Origin: Salinirubellus salinus
Lineage (GTDB): Archaea; Halobacteriota; Halobacteria; Halobacteriales; Haloarculaceae
Length of the DNA stretch: 64,000 nucleotides
NCBI RefSeq assembly: GCF_025231485.1
Contig: NZ_CP104003.1
Coordinates: forward strand, 372,001-436,000
Direction: 5' to 3'
Shown here: in pieces, positions 1-8,843 of the stretch
How the letters are laid out: each line of letters begins with the position of its first letter
Position numbering within the stretch: position 1 is the stretch's first letter
Made by a program: the position numbers and the translations under genes
Notes under the pieces: model-generated
Databases searched by the model: none
Seen by the model: only the letters and a program-made list of their open reading frames with translations
Told to the model about the DNA's origin: nothing

Positions 1-106
1 GGCCGAAGTACGCCAGCAGGACGAGCGCCTCGACGGCGAGCACGAGCGCGGCGCTCCGGGTGGGGAACTCGGCCGCGGGGAGCGAGCGGGCCGGCTCGGT
101 CGCCAT
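1..106 (-). CDS. N-terminus of a membrane protein (cut by window edge)
   Basis: Only the first 35 codons are present. The peptide starts MATEPARSLPAAEF and runs into a hydrophobic stretch rich in Ala, Leu and Val that looks like a first transmembrane helix. Its ATG overlaps the TGA stop of the upstream gene as ATGA at 103-106, so the two are probably translationally coupled. The next-door gene is also a small membrane protein, so the pair may form one membrane complex. The function cannot be told from this fragment. Confidence 0.6.
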   Translation of the reverse strand, partial: MATEPARSLPAAEFPTRSAALVLAVEALVLLAYFG

Positions 107-540
107 CAGGCGAGGAAGACGAGTTTCACGACCAGCGCCACGAGGAACAGCGTCCCGAGCGCCGTGGCTCCCTGCGCGGCGGCCATCGAACTCGGCCGGC
201 CGCGGGACCGGGCGGCGAGGTACGTCCCGTAGAACACGTAGCCGACGACGACGAGGAGCGTCCCCCCGGCGAGCGCGGCGCCTGCCATCGTGACGGCGCT
301 GCTCGGGAGCGCGAACCCGCCGACGAAGACGACGGCCCCACCGCCGAAGACGCCGACGAGCGTGAGGAAGCCGAGTATCCAGACCCGGGGGTCGTCGGCC
401 AGTCGGCGGCCGAGCGACGGCCGCTCGGGGCCGTCCTCGAACCGGAAGCCGGAGCCCATCGCCCGGCCGACGGCCACGGCGACCCCCAGCAGGAGGCCGC
501 CGGTCACCAGCGTGCTCAGGAGGTACGCGGCTTGTGCCAT
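106..540 (-). CDS. small polytopic membrane protein, unknown function
   Basis: The product is 144 residues, starting MAQAAYLL, with about four hydrophobic segments: roughly residues 5-28, 50-75, 80-105 and 122-142. A short basic loop (AARSRGRPSS) precedes the last helix. I recognise no motif. The ATG at 540 is preferred over upstream in-frame starts because hydrophobic, membrane-like composition begins exactly there and the gene spacing is then normal. The gene overlaps the following membrane gene by four bases, so it is the first of a two-gene unit. It lies 100 bp after the aldolase gene on the same strand and could be co-transcribed with it. Confidence 0.6.
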   Translation of the reverse strand: MAQAAYLLSTLVTGGLLLGVAVAVGRAMGSGFRFEDGPERPSLGRRLADDPRVWILGFLTLVGVFGGGAVVFVGGFALPSSAVTMAGAALAGGTLLVVVGYVFYGTYLAARSRGRPSSMAAAQGATALGTLFLVALVVKLVFLA

Positions 541-640
541 GTCAACACCTGTCGGTACCGATACTCGGCCGAACACAAGAATGTTCCGGCAGGAATGGCC
601 GAGACCTGTGGCAACCCGACGCTGCCGGGGCCCCCTCAGC

Positions 641-1435
641 TCACAGTTCGACGGCGAGCCCCGCCTCGCGGAGGGCACTCTCGGCGTCGGCGTCGTCGTG
701 GACCACCGCACTCACGGCGCGGGTGATGGCCTCGGGGTCCTCGTGCTGGAAGATGGTGCGACCCATCGAGACGCCGGCGCCGCCGCCGTCCATCGCGCCC
801 CGTACGGCACGGAGCGACTCGAGGTCCGAATCCGGCTCCCCGCCAGCGATGACGACCGGCAGGCGGGTCGACTCGGTGACGCGCTCGAAAGAGTCCGGGT
901 CGCCGGAGTAGGCCGTCTTGATGATGTCCGCGCCGAGCTCCTCGCCGAAGCGGGCGGCGTGGCCCAGCGCCTCGGCGTCGTGTTCGTCCACGCCCGGCCC
1001 GCGGGCGTACGTCATGGCGAGGACGGGCAGGCCGTAGTCGGCCGCCTCGCTCGTGAGTTCGGCGAGGTCCTCCATCTGCTTCGGTTCGTGGTTCGAGCCG
1101 ACGTTGATGTGCAGGGAGACGGCGTCGGCCCCGGCACGGATGGCATCTTTCACGGTGCCGGTCACTCGTTTGTCGTTGGTGTCCGGCCCGACGACGGTGG
1201 AGGCGTTCAGGTGGACGATGTAGCCCGCGCCGTTGAGGTTCCCGTGGACGCGGGGGGCGATACCCTTCTGCGTCAGGACGCTGTCGGCCCCCCCCCGCGT
1301 GACGGCGTCGATGGTGGCTTCGATGTCGACGAGGCCCTTCACGGCCCCGAGTGTGATTCCGTGGTCCATCGGGACGACGACGTACCGGTCGTCTGTCCCG
1401 ACGCGCGAGAGACGTGCAGCGAGTCCGGCGGTCAT
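641..1435 (-). CDS. 2-amino-3,7-dideoxy-D-threo-hept-6-ulosonate synthase / DhnA-type class I aldolase
   Basis: This 264-residue TIM-barrel enzyme belongs to the archaeal DhnA-type class I fructose-bisphosphate aldolase family. It shows VVPMDHGITLG near the N-terminus, LTQKGIAPR, and IIKTAYSGDP, whose Lys is the expected Schiff-base residue. Archaeal family members make the first intermediate of the alternative (ADTH/DHQ synthase II) route to shikimate. Its place 27 bp after trpA, at the end of trpCBA, supports that role because shikimate feeds chorismate and hence tryptophan. The ATG at 1435 is chosen because family similarity starts there; an in-frame ATG at 1456 adds only seven residues. 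A glycolytic aldolase is the alternative, but the operon context argues against it. Confidence 0.85.
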   Translation of the reverse strand: MTAGLAARLSRVGTDDRYVVVPMDHGITLGAVKGLVDIEATIDAVTRGGADSVLTQKGIAPRVHGNLNGAGYIVHLNASTVVGPDTNDKRVTGTVKDAIRAGADAVSLHINVGSNHEPKQMEDLAELTSEAADYGLPVLAMTYARGPGVDEHDAEALGHAARFGEELGADIIKTAYSGDPDSFERVTESTRLPVVIAGGEPDSDLESLRAVRGAMDGGGAGVSMGRTIFQHEDPEAITRAVSAVVHDDADAESALREAGLAVEL

Positions 1436-1462
1436 GGATGTGTCATAGTGTGGCAAGTGTGG

Positions 1463-2326
1463 TCATTTTCCTTCCGGTCGCGGCCGGGCTTGCGCGCCCT
1501 CGGCGGCGCCCGTCATCGCGCCTTCCTTGAGTTCTCGCGCGAGGTCGCGCAGGCGGTCCGCGACCCGTTCGGTCGAGTGATTCTCCTCGACGCCCTCGGC
1601 GACGATGTCGACGAGCGCCGAGCCGACGATGATGCCGTCGGCGCCCGCTGCGACCACGCGCTGGGCCTGTTCGCCCGACGAGATGCCGAAACCGACGGCC
1701 TTCGGGAGGTCGTAGTCGGCGAGGCGGCCGAGCGAGGACTCGGTCTGGTCCGAGACGTCGGCCCGCGCGCCGGTCACGCCCAGTCGCGCCTGGACGTAGA
1801 GGTAGCCAGAGGAGAGGTCGACCAGCCGCTGGAGTCGGTCCTCGCCGGTCGTCGGCGCGACGATGGAGACGAGGTCGAGACCGAACTCGTCGCAGGCCGC
1901 CCGGAGGTCACCGGCCTCCTCCGCGGGGAGGTCCGGGACGACGAACCCGTCGACACCGGCCTCGGCCGCCCGCTCCACGAACGCGCGCGGTCCCGGTTCG
2001 CCCGTCTCGGCCCGACCGAACTGGTAGAGGAGGTTGTAGTAGGTCATGCAGACGACGGGGACGGGAGCGTCCAGTTCCTCGACGAACTCGAAGTAACGCG
2101 TCGGGGTCATCCCGGCCTCGAGCGCGCGGACGACCGCACCCTGTATCGTCGGCCCCTCGGCGATGGGTTCGGAGAACGGCAGGCCGAGTTCCAGCACGTC
2201 CGCCCCACCCTCGATCAGCGCCTCGCAGTACGCCAGCGAGGCCTCGTAGTCCGGGTCACCCGCCGCGAGGTAGGGGACGAACGCGGCGCCCTCGTCCGAG
2301 AAGGCGTCGTCTATCTCGTCGGTCAT
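1463..2326 (-). CDS. trpA: tryptophan synthase alpha subunit
   Basis: TrpA cleaves indole-3-glycerol phosphate to indole and glyceraldehyde 3-phosphate and passes indole to TrpB. The 287-residue protein has the family core: [10 protein letters not shown], then [11 protein letters not shown] with catalytic Glu at residue 46, then AEGPTIQ. The second catalytic acid, Asp60 of the E. coli enzyme, is Glu58 here. Later motifs [10 protein letters not shown] and [10 protein letters not shown] complete the barrel, and GFGISSGEQ with IIVGSALVD binds phosphate. A good GAGGT ribosome-binding site lies a few bases before the ATG. The gene belongs to the minus-strand trpCBA operon but is separated from trpB by a 1.4 kb TnpB element. 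The last 20 residues are a basic tail. Confidence 0.95.
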   Translation of the reverse strand: MTDEIDDAFSDEGAAFVPYLAAGDPDYEASLAYCEALIEGGADVLELGLPFSEPIAEGPTIQGAVVRALEAGMTPTRYFEFVEELDAPVPVVCMTYYNLLYQFGRAETGEPGPRAFVERAAEAGVDGFVVPDLPAEEAGDLRAACDEFGLDLVSIVAPTTGEDRLQRLVDLSSGYLYVQARLGVTGARADVSDQTESSLGRLADYDLPKAVGFGISSGEQAQRVVAAGADGIIVGSALVDIVAEGVEENHSTERVADRLRDLARELKEGAMTGAAEGAQARPRPEGK

Positions 2327-2389
2327 AGAGACCTCGAGGTGGTTACCTGCGCCTTTAGGCGTCCCGAGAACGCCTCTGACATTCTCGTG

Positions 2390-3763
2390 GGCTGCACGAG
2401 ACGCGGTGCGTCTCGTGAACGCAGGAGGAAACCGACATAGTTCTGGAACTGTTCTTTGTCGATGGCTGGTTGACTCCCCAACCGTATATTAGTGTTTAAG
2501 TACATCTGGTTTCTTGTGATAGTATGGGGGTCCGACGAACTGTCCCCGTCAAACTCGACGTGGATAGTACCGACGCAGCCCTCATCCGCGAAACGATACA
2601 GCAATTCCTCGATGCCGCGAACTACGTCGTAGACGTAGCGCAGAAAGGCGAGTGGGTCGAGACGCGCAAGTCCACGCTCCACGAGGAGACGTACCCGGTC
2701 GTCCGCGACCGCACCGACCTCCACAGCAACCACGTCCAGTCGGCTCGGGACCGTGCTGTGGATGCGCTCAAGAGTGTCGTGGCGAAGTGGAAGCAGGGCG
2801 AGTACGCCTCGCTCCCGACCTTCACGTCTCGGTTCTGTGAGTAGAACCAGCGTAACGCGACGTTTTACGACGACCACGCCACGCTGGCAACTGTCGATGG
2901 GCGCGTCACCGTCGAGTACGTCTTTCCCGACGAGAACCGCGACACGCCCCACTCGCAGTACCTTCTGGGCGGTGACTACGAGACGACCGGTGCTACCCTC
3001 CACGAACGAGAGGGTGAGTTCTACCTTCACATCCGAACAAAGGCAGATGTGGACGCCCCCGACCGCCCCGAGAACGGAACGGTTCTCGGCGTTGACCTCG
3101 GGGTCAAGAACGTCGCCGTCACTTCGACGGGGACGTTCTGGTCCGCTGATGAACTCAACCACTGGCACCGAGAGTACGAGAAGCGTCGTGGGTCGCTCGG
3201 ACAGTGCGGGACTCGGTGGGCACACGAGAACATCCAGTCGGTCGGACGGGCGGAGACTGGACGGTTCGAGCAGACGCTCCACCGTGTCGCCAACAAGATC
3301 GTCGCTGAAGCCGTCGAGACGGGTTGTTCGTACATCGCCTTCGAGCGACTGACGAACATCCGTAAGCGGTTGCCACACGCGAAGTGGCACCATCTCTGGG
3401 CGTTCCGGCGGTTCACGAACTATGTCGAGTACAAGGCCGAGGCTCGTGGACTCACCGTCCGATTCGTGAACCCACAGTACACGAGTCAGCGGTGTTCGGC
3501 GTGTGGATTCACCCACGAGGGTAACCGCCAGACGCAGGAGTCGTTCGGATGTTTGGACTGTGGGTACGAGAACCACGCGGACTACAACGCGGCGAAGAAT
3601 ATCGGGCTGAAACTCCTTCGGAGCCAAACTGGAGCCGAGGGAGGCGCACCCGTAGGCGTGCGCTTGAACAGCGGGATGCTGAACACGAACGGGGTTGTTC
3701 CCGTACCGGATTCGGTTAGAGTGGGAGTCCATGCTGAATGCCACGGCCTTTAGTCAGTGGTAG
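2390..3763 (+). mobile_element. IS1341-type (IS200/IS605 family) TnpB-only element between trpB and trpA
   Basis: The element carries one tnpB gene and no tnpA. Its left end has a perfect 9-bp stem (CACGAGACG at 2395-2403, CGTCTCGTG at 2409-2417) followed by GGAGGAAACCGACAT, a typical left end of haloarchaeal IS1341-type elements. The right end has an imperfect hairpin around CCACGGCCTTTAGTCAGTGG at 3741-3760. The right boundary falls within a few bases of the trpB stop codon at 3765-3767. Exact ends are inferred, because such elements make no target duplication. The element is transcribed opposite to the trp operon. Confidence 0.8.
2524..3753 (+). pseudogene. tnpB: TnpB (RNA-guided endonuclease of IS1341-type element), one internal amber stop
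   Basis: A complete TnpB reading frame runs from ATG 2524 to 3753 but is broken by one in-frame TAG at 2842-2844. The frame does not shift across it. Alignment in memory with relatives (phenylalanine-x-x-Tyr-Asn-x-Arg) suggests a Tyr codon TAC became TAG. The downstream part keeps the RuvC-I Asp in [10 protein letters not shown], the RuvC-II Glu in [10 protein letters not shown], a four-Cys zinc knuckle (CSACG and CLDCG), and the RuvC-III Asp in [10 protein letters not shown]. Without suppression the product stops at 106 residues, before the nuclease. This looks like a recent inactivation, since everything else is intact. Confidence 0.88.
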
Positions 3764-3764
3764 C

Positions 3765-5012
3765 TTACTCGAAGACACCCATGCTCGGCGCGTTCGGGAG
3801 GTCGCGCCGCTCGGTCTCCTCGATGGCCGCCTCGAGGTCCTTGTCGCCACGGCCGGAGACGTTCACGACGACCGTCTCGCCGAGCGCCGTCGGGTCCTCG
3901 TGTTCCTCGAGGTAGGCGAGGGCGTGGGCCGTCTCCAGCGCGGGGATGATGCCCTCGTCCTGCGAGAGGCGGTGGAACGCCTCGAGCGCCGCGTCGTCGT
4001 CGACGTTCACGGCCTGGACGCGGCCGGTGTCGACGAGGTTGGCGAGTTCCGGCCCGACGCCGGCGTAGTCCAGCCCGGAGGAGACCGAGTGAGACTCCAT
4101 GATCTGCCCGTCCCGGTCCTGCAGGACGCGGGTGCGAGCGCCGTGGAGGACCCCTTCGCTCCCGGTCGAGAGCGACGCGGAGTTCGGCGCGACGCCCTCC
4201 TCCTCGTCCACCGAGAGCGAGGAGCCGCCGGCCTCGACGGCGTAGAGGCCCACGCTCTCCGCTTCGACGAACTCGGAGAAGATACCCATCGTGTTCGAGC
4301 CGCCGCCCGCGCAGGCGACGACGGCGTCGGGCAGGCCGCCGGTCTGTTCCACCGACTGGCGCTTCGTTTCCTCGGCGATGATGCGGTGGAAGTCACGGAC
4401 CATCACCGGGAACGGGTGGGGACCCACGACGCTCCCGATGACGTAGTGGGTGTTCTCGACGGTGGTCGCCCAGTCGCGCATCGTCTCCGAGATGGCCTCC
4501 TTCAGCGTCCCCCGGCCCGTGTCGACCGGGTTCACCTCGGCGCCGTTGATGCGCATCCGGAAGACGTTGGGCCGCTGGCGGTTCACGTCGCGCCGGCCCA
4601 TGTACACCTCGCAGGGCATCCCGAGGTGGGCGGCGGCCATGGCCGTCGCGGTGCCGTGCTGGCCGGCGCCCGTCTCCGCGACGATGCGCTCTTTTCCCAT
4701 GTACTTCGCCAGCAGGCACTGGCCGAGCGCGTTGTTGAGCTTGTGTGCCCCACCGTGGAGCAGGTCCTCGCGCTTCAGGTAGACCTCGACGCCGTAGCGC
4801 TCGCTGAGGTTGTCCGCGCGCTGAAGCGGGGTGGGTCGGCCGCCGAAGTCGCGGATACGCTGGCGGAACTCGTCCATGAACCCGTCCTCGTTCTCCAGCA
4901 CGTAGCGCTCGTAGGCGTCGGTCAGTTCCTCTATCGCCGGCATCAGGGCCTCGGGGACGTACTGGCCCCCGTAGGGCCCGAACTTCCCGTCGGTGCGTGT
5001 CGACTCGCTCAT
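3765..5012 (-). CDS. trpB: tryptophan synthase beta subunit
   Basis: TrpB is a PLP enzyme that joins indole from TrpA with serine to give tryptophan. The 415-residue protein has the TrpB1 type layout: [11 protein letters not shown] near the start, the PLP-binding lysine in [12 protein letters not shown] (Lys91), ETGAGQHG, and the phosphate-binding loop [17 protein letters not shown] near the C-terminus is also diagnostic. The ATG overlaps the trpC stop (5009-5012), which implies translational coupling. Its TAA stop lies directly against the right end of the TnpB element, so the insertion spared the coding region by a couple of bases. Length and residues look fully functional. Confidence 0.97.
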   Translation of the reverse strand: MSESTRTDGKFGPYGGQYVPEALMPAIEELTDAYERYVLENEDGFMDEFRQRIRDFGGRPTPLQRADNLSERYGVEVYLKREDLLHGGAHKLNNALGQCLLAKYMGKERIVAETGAGQHGTATAMAAAHLGMPCEVYMGRRDVNRQRPNVFRMRINGAEVNPVDTGRGTLKEAISETMRDWATTVENTHYVIGSVVGPHPFPVMVRDFHRIIAEETKRQSVEQTGGLPDAVVACAGGGSNTMGIFSEFVEAESVGLYAVEAGGSSLSVDEEEGVAPNSASLSTGSEGVLHGARTRVLQDRDGQIMESHSVSSGLDYAGVGPELANLVDTGRVQAVNVDDDAALEAFHRLSQDEGIIPALETAHALAYLEEHEDPTALGETVVVNVSGRGDKDLEAAIEETERRDLPNAPSMGVFE

Positions 5013-5782
5013 TGTATCTCGTCCATCGGTGTGGTCAGTCGTTCAGTGTTCGCGCGGACGTCACCGTCCATTATCGCGGAGCCGACGAGCAGGCCGTCGG
5101 CCCCGGCCCGGCGCATCCGCGCGGCGTCCTCTCTTGTCGCTACGCCGCTCTCCGCTATCAGCGTGGCGTCCTCGGGGGCTTTCGCCCCCACCTCCTCAAA
5201 CGTCCCGAGGTCGACCTCGAGCTTCCCGAGGTCGCGGTTGTTGACGCCGATCACGTCCGCGCCCGCCGCGACGGCGGCCGCCAGTTCGGACTCGGTGTGG
5301 ACCTCGACGAGGACCCCGAAGCCGCGCTCGCGCGCCGCCGTCAGCATCGGTTCGAGTTGGTCCCCGAGGAACCGCGCGATGAGCAACACCACGTCGCTCT
5401 CGACGACGTCCAGTTGCGACTCGTGGAGCAGGAAGTCCTTCCGGAGGACCGGCACGTCGACGGCGGCCCGGACCCGCTCGAGCGTCTCTGCGCTCCCGCC
5501 GAAGTGCTCGGGTTCGGTGAGCACCGAGAGCGCCGTTGCCCCGCCGGCGACCATCTGTTCGGCCAGTTCCACCGGGTCGTCGGTCCGCTTGCCCTCAGTC
5601 GTCGGCGAGGTGGGCTTCACCTCGGCGATGACCGGGACGCGCCCGTCCGCCTCGGCCGCGGCGAGGGCGTCGGGCAACGACCTGGCGTCCGTCACGACGA
5701 CCCGCTCTCCGCCACCCCCACGCTCGCGCGCCGCCGCCAGTATCGACGCGACGGCAGGCGCGAGTTGCTCGTCGGTGTCCAT
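5009..5782 (-). CDS. trpC: indole-3-glycerol phosphate synthase
   Basis: TrpC closes the indole ring, making indole-3-glycerol phosphate from CdRP. The 257-residue barrel shows [13 protein letters not shown] (the family's IAEiKrxSPSxG motif), [23 protein letters not shown] with catalytic Lys, [16 protein letters not shown] and IAESGV. It is the first gene of the minus-strand trp operon, coupled to trpB by a four-base overlap. The ATG at 5782 sits about 30 bp after a TATA-like sequence, so the transcript is probably leaderless. No trpF, trpE, trpG or trpD is nearby, which fits the split trp gene arrangement usual in haloarchaea. Confidence 0.96.
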   Translation of the reverse strand: MDTDEQLAPAVASILAAARERGGGGERVVVTDARSLPDALAAAEADGRVPVIAEVKPTSPTTEGKRTDDPVELAEQMVAGGATALSVLTEPEHFGGSAETLERVRAAVDVPVLRKDFLLHESQLDVVESDVVLLIARFLGDQLEPMLTAARERGFGVLVEVHTESELAAAVAAGADVIGVNNRDLGKLEVDLGTFEEVGAKAPEDATLIAESGVATREDAARMRRAGADGLLVGSAIMDGDVRANTERLTTPMDEIQ

Positions 5783-5804
5783 CTATGTTCATTGACGGAC
5801 TCTT

Positions 5805-5818
5805 TTGGACATAAGAGT
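5805..5818 (-). promoter_or_regulatory. TATA-box region of the trpCBA operon
   Basis: On the minus strand the sequence reads CTCTTATGTCCAAAAG just upstream of trpC. Its centre lies about 30 bp before the trpC ATG at 5782, the spacing expected for an archaeal TATA box of a leaderless transcript. The opposite cupin gene starts at 5888, so this 105-bp gap may hold promoters for both directions. No clear operator is visible. Confidence 0.45.
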
Positions 5819-5887
5819 TGCGCCATCCGTGCCACGGTCACCCGTCCGCGGGCCACCCTGAAGTGGCCCGTCCGCGACGCGCTGGGT

Positions 5888-6370
5888 ATGGGACACGTCG
5901 ACGGCGACGCGGTCGAGTGGGACGAGACCGAGCGCGAGGAGATGCACGTCCGGCGCAAGGAGCTCGGCGCCGCGGCCGACGGTGAGCGACTGGGGTGTTC
6001 GCTCTACGAACTCCCCGCTGGCGCGCGCTCGTGGCCGTACCACTACCACACGGCCAACGAGGAGGCGATGTACGTCCTCGCGGGCGCGGGGCAGGTCCGA
6101 CTGGCCGACGAGGTGGTGGCCGTCGACGCGGGCGACTACCTCGCGTTCCCGGCCGACGCGTCCGGTGCCCACCGCGTGGTCAACGACTCGGAAGCGCCGC
6201 TCCGCTACCTCGCGTTCTCGACGATGGACGACCCGGACATGACGGTCTACCCGGACTCGGGGAAGTTCGGCGTGTTCGTCGGGTCGCCACCCGGCGGCCG
6301 CGAGGAGCGGTCGTTCCACGGCTACTATCGGATGGCGGACGACGTGGACTACTGGGAGGGCGAGGACTAG
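5888..6370 (+). CDS. cupin-domain protein
   Basis: The 160-residue protein is a single-domain cupin. Motif 1 is PYHYHTANEEAMYVLAGAG, with two His and one Glu as likely metal ligands. Motif 2 is AGDYLAFPADASGAHRVVN, with the last metal-binding His. The C-terminal part (KFGVFVGSPPGG, ending YYRMADDVDYWEGED) is typical of a haloarchaeal cupin subfamily of unknown substrate. The start at 5888 fits the beginning of similarity and lies 105 bp from the divergent trpC. Its last four bases overlap the end of a convergent lipoprotein gene. Confidence 0.8.
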   Translation: MGHVDGDAVEWDETEREEMHVRRKELGAAADGERLGCSLYELPAGARSWPYHYHTANEEAMYVLAGAGQVRLADEVVAVDAGDYLAFPADASGAHRVVNDSEAPLRYLAFSTMDDPDMTVYPDSGKFGVFVGSPPGGREERSFHGYYRMADDVDYWEGED

Positions 6371-6876
6371 CGGAGTCGCTGACGGAGCCGGCGCGCGGTC
6401 GCCGCCTCCTCGACGGCGAGACGGAACCTCCCGTCCCACTCGCCCGACTCGACGGCGTCGGCGAACCCGGGTGCGATGGACGCCGTGAACAGCACCTCGC
6501 CGTCGAGGTACGTCCGTATCTCGTGGGCTTCCGGGGACTCCAGCGCGCCGACGCTGGCGAGGGTGTCGCGGAACGAGTCGCGGGCGTCGTCGGTCAATTC
6601 CACCGGGACCACGTAGGCTCCGCCCCGTGACTCCGCCACGGCCCCCGTCTCGGCGACGCCACCGACGGTCAGGAGGTCTACTTCGCGCTCGTCGTCGGTG
6701 ACGGTCAACAGGGTGGTGTCGGGTGCGAGTGTCGGAGGCGGGGTACCCGTGACTGAGACAGCGTCACCCTCGCCGTCCGTCGGGGTCGGCGAACTGGTCC
6801 CGCCGCCGTCCCGGCTCGCACAGCCGGCGCACGCGACGGTGGCGACGACACCGAGCAGTCGTCTGCGGGAGACCAT
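6367..6876 (-). CDS. Tat-exported lipoprotein, unknown function
   Basis: The 169-residue product starts MVSRRRLLGVVATVACAGC: a twin-arginine signal ending in an AGC lipobox, so it is probably exported folded and lipid-anchored at Cys19. A Ser/Thr/Pro linker follows (residues 24-55). The folded part contains VPVELTDDARDSFRDTL and EIRTYLDGEVLFTASI, which faintly resembles the extracytoplasmic P1 domain of SecD. That likeness is an impression only. It converges on the cupin gene with a four-base overlap. Confidence 0.65.
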   Translation of the reverse strand: MVSRRRLLGVVATVACAGCASRDGGGTSSPTPTDGEGDAVSVTGTPPPTLAPDTTLLTVTDDEREVDLLTVGGVAETGAVAESRGGAYVVPVELTDDARDSFRDTLASVGALESPEAHEIRTYLDGEVLFTASIAPGFADAVESGEWDGRFRLAVEEAATARRLRQRLR

Positions 6877-6946
6877 GTCGTGGCGTGCCGACCCGCCGAC
6901 AAAAATGTATCCTGACTGTCCTCTCTACGTTCGCCGTCCGCTCGAC

Positions 6947-7690
6947 TCACCACGCCTCGACGGGCGCGAACGTCCCCGCCTCCAGCGTCCAGTCGTACGA
7001 CTGGAACCGCACTGTCGGGTCGGCACCCTCGGGCACGCAGTCGTACGCCCGGAGGGCGTCTCGGATACCCGAGCGGCCGCCGAAGTCGCCGACGAACCAG
7101 AACATGAGCCGCGGGACCCGGACCACGTCCGCGACCGGGTCGTACTCCACCTCCTGTCCGAGGTACGACTCGGTGGCGAGGTCGAGTTGCGCGTCGATGC
7201 GGTCGGCGTCGTAGGCCGCGACGGGCGGGCACGCGGCCGCCCCGCAGTTCAGCGCGAAGTGGACCCGCCAGTCACGCTCGCGCACGCGGAACGTCCGCTC
7301 GAACGCGCTCGGGAACGGGTTCCGGACGTACCCACCGCCCCACTTCGGCCGGGAGCCACGGAGCAGGCCGTGCTCCACGTCGTCGACCGAGAGTCGCTCG
7401 CCGGCGACGGCGACGAGCGGCGCGGTGAAGAACGCGTTCCGCGCCTCGAACGCCTCCGGGCTGGCGCCCAGCACGGACTGCACGGTGGCGTTGTAGACGT
7501 TCACCCAGAACGCGAGGCGTGCGTCGTCCGTCCCGAGGGCCGCTCGGAGCCGCTCGCGCGGGAGGTCACGGAGCGCGGCCTCGTACGGCGTGGGCGACTC
7601 GCCGACCCGCACCGCCCGGAGGTAGTCGTGGGCGAGCGAGAGCGGGTCCTCGGGGAGGTCGGTCCGGGTCGCGGGGGCGGTCGTGGTCAC
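6947..7690 (-). CDS. DUF547-domain protein
   Basis: The 247-residue protein matches the DUF547 family: FWVNVYNATV, VDDVEHGLLRG, VHFALNCGAAACPPV, and YLGQEVEYDP. The Cys in NCGAAACPP and nearby His resemble the Cys/His/Asp triad inferred for this family, which has a papain-like or transglutaminase-like fold. The substrate is unknown. Translation probably starts at GTG 7690: a TATA-like TAAAACTA lies about 30 bp upstream, giving a leaderless transcript. Longer in-frame starts would run through that promoter. It is divergent from the MTA phosphorylase gene. Confidence 0.8.
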   Translation of the reverse strand: MTTTAPATRTDLPEDPLSLAHDYLRAVRVGESPTPYEAALRDLPRERLRAALGTDDARLAFWVNVYNATVQSVLGASPEAFEARNAFFTAPLVAVAGERLSVDDVEHGLLRGSRPKWGGGYVRNPFPSAFERTFRVRERDWRVHFALNCGAAACPPVAAYDADRIDAQLDLATESYLGQEVEYDPVADVVRVPRLMFWFVGDFGGRSGIRDALRAYDCVPEGADPTVRFQSYDWTLEAGTFAPVEAW

Positions 7691-7865
7691 TGGGTCACGA
7701 TACGCCGGCCGGGGATACGTAGTTTTACCCCCGTGCGGGACGCGCGGCGACCGTCGAACGGTGCCACGCGGTCCGCGCTCGCCGCTCGAACCGACGGACC
7801 GCTCGGCGCGACCGAACGCGGTCCGGACCACCACCCGCTAAGTCCCCGGCCTCCGAGGCACCGGT

Positions 7866-8744
7866 ATGCCAATCGGCTTCATCGGCGGCAGTGGCGTCTA
7901 CGACGCACTCGACCTCGAGAACGAGACCACCGAGGTGGTCCGCACCCCGTTCGGCGACCCCTCCGGCCCCATCACCATCGGCGAGATGGACGACACCGAG
8001 ATCGCGTTCCTCCCGCGACACGGCAAGCGCCACCGCTACTCGCCCACGACGCTCCCGTACCGCGCGAACATCCACGCGCTGAAGCAACTCGGCTGCGAAC
8101 GGGTCCTCTCCTCGAACGCGGTCGGGAGCCTCCGCGAGGACCTCCCGCCGCGGACGCTGTCGATCCCCGACCAGATATTCGACCGGACCAAGCACCGCAC
8201 CCCGACGTTCTTCGAGGACCTCGTCGTCCACATGGGGTTCGCCGAACCGTACTGCCCCCACATGGTCGAGCACCTGAGCGAGGCGGCCGCGACGGCCACC
8301 GACGCCGACCACGAGCAGGGCGGCACCTACGTCTGCATCGAGGGGCCGCAGTTCTCGACGAAGGCCGAGTCCGAGTTCTACCGCCAGCAGGGGTTCGATG
8401 TCATCGGGATGACGGCCATCCCCGAGGCGAAACTCGCCCGCGAGGCCGAGATGTGCTACGCCACCGTCGCCGGCGTCACCGACTACGACGTCTGGCGCGA
8501 GGGGAGCGAGGTGACGCAGTCGGAGGTCGTCAAGAACGCGCAGGCCAACGAGGCGGCCATCAAGGACGTCGTCCAGTACGCCGTCGAGCAGATGCCCGAC
8601 GAGCGCGAGTGCGACTGCGGCCACGCCCTCGAGGGCGCCATCGCCACCGACCCCGACGCCGTCCCGCAGGAGGCTCGTCGACGCGTCGAGACGCTCGCGG
8701 GCGGCTACCTCGACGAGATGGCCGGTATCGACGGCGGCGACTGA
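7866..8744 (+). CDS. mtnP: S-methyl-5'-thioadenosine phosphorylase
   Basis: This enzyme splits methylthioadenosine with phosphate to adenine and methylthioribose 1-phosphate in methionine and polyamine salvage. The 292-residue protein shows IGFIGGSGVYDAL at the N-terminus, PRHGKRHRYSPT, NIHALKQLG, SSNAVGSLRED, and EGPQFSTKAESEFYRQQG with the base-binding region VIGMTAIPEAKLAREAEM. These are signatures of the PNP/MTAP trimeric family, MTAP branch. A Cys pair (ECDCGH) near residue 258 is unusual and may bind metal or form a disulfide. The ATG at 7866 opens directly on the conserved strand. It is transcribed alone. Confidence 0.92.
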   Translation: MPIGFIGGSGVYDALDLENETTEVVRTPFGDPSGPITIGEMDDTEIAFLPRHGKRHRYSPTTLPYRANIHALKQLGCERVLSSNAVGSLREDLPPRTLSIPDQIFDRTKHRTPTFFEDLVVHMGFAEPYCPHMVEHLSEAAATATDADHEQGGTYVCIEGPQFSTKAESEFYRQQGFDVIGMTAIPEAKLAREAEMCYATVAGVTDYDVWREGSEVTQSEVVKNAQANEAAIKDVVQYAVEQMPDERECDCGHALEGAIATDPDAVPQEARRRVETLAGGYLDEMAGIDGGD

Positions 8745-8843
8745 CGGCTCACTCTTCGTCGCGTCGCTCTCCCAGCGACGTTCGCGTTCCTGCGGAACGC
8801 TCACCACCGCTGGACTCACTCCGTTCGTCCAGCGAGGGTCGCC

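Noticed and set aside
290-2440. A 716-codon plus-strand open frame
   Set aside because: It is antisense to the aldolase and trpA genes and consists of Arg/Gly/Val-rich low-information sequence. GC-rich DNA opens the opposite frames of real genes.
2842-2844. Amber codon read as pyrrolysine
   Set aside because: Haloarchaea are not known to have the pyrrolysine system, and similarity suggests a plain Tyr-to-stop change.
3738-5795. A 685-codon plus-strand frame across trpB and trpC
   Set aside because: Antisense of two clearly functional trp genes; no promoter or recognisable domain.
8745-8843. Possible terminator or small RNA between mtnP and scpA
   Set aside because: Only imperfect palindromic pieces (such as GCGTTCCTGCGGAACGC) occur. 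The genes converge with 99 bp between, and nothing stronger can be claimed.
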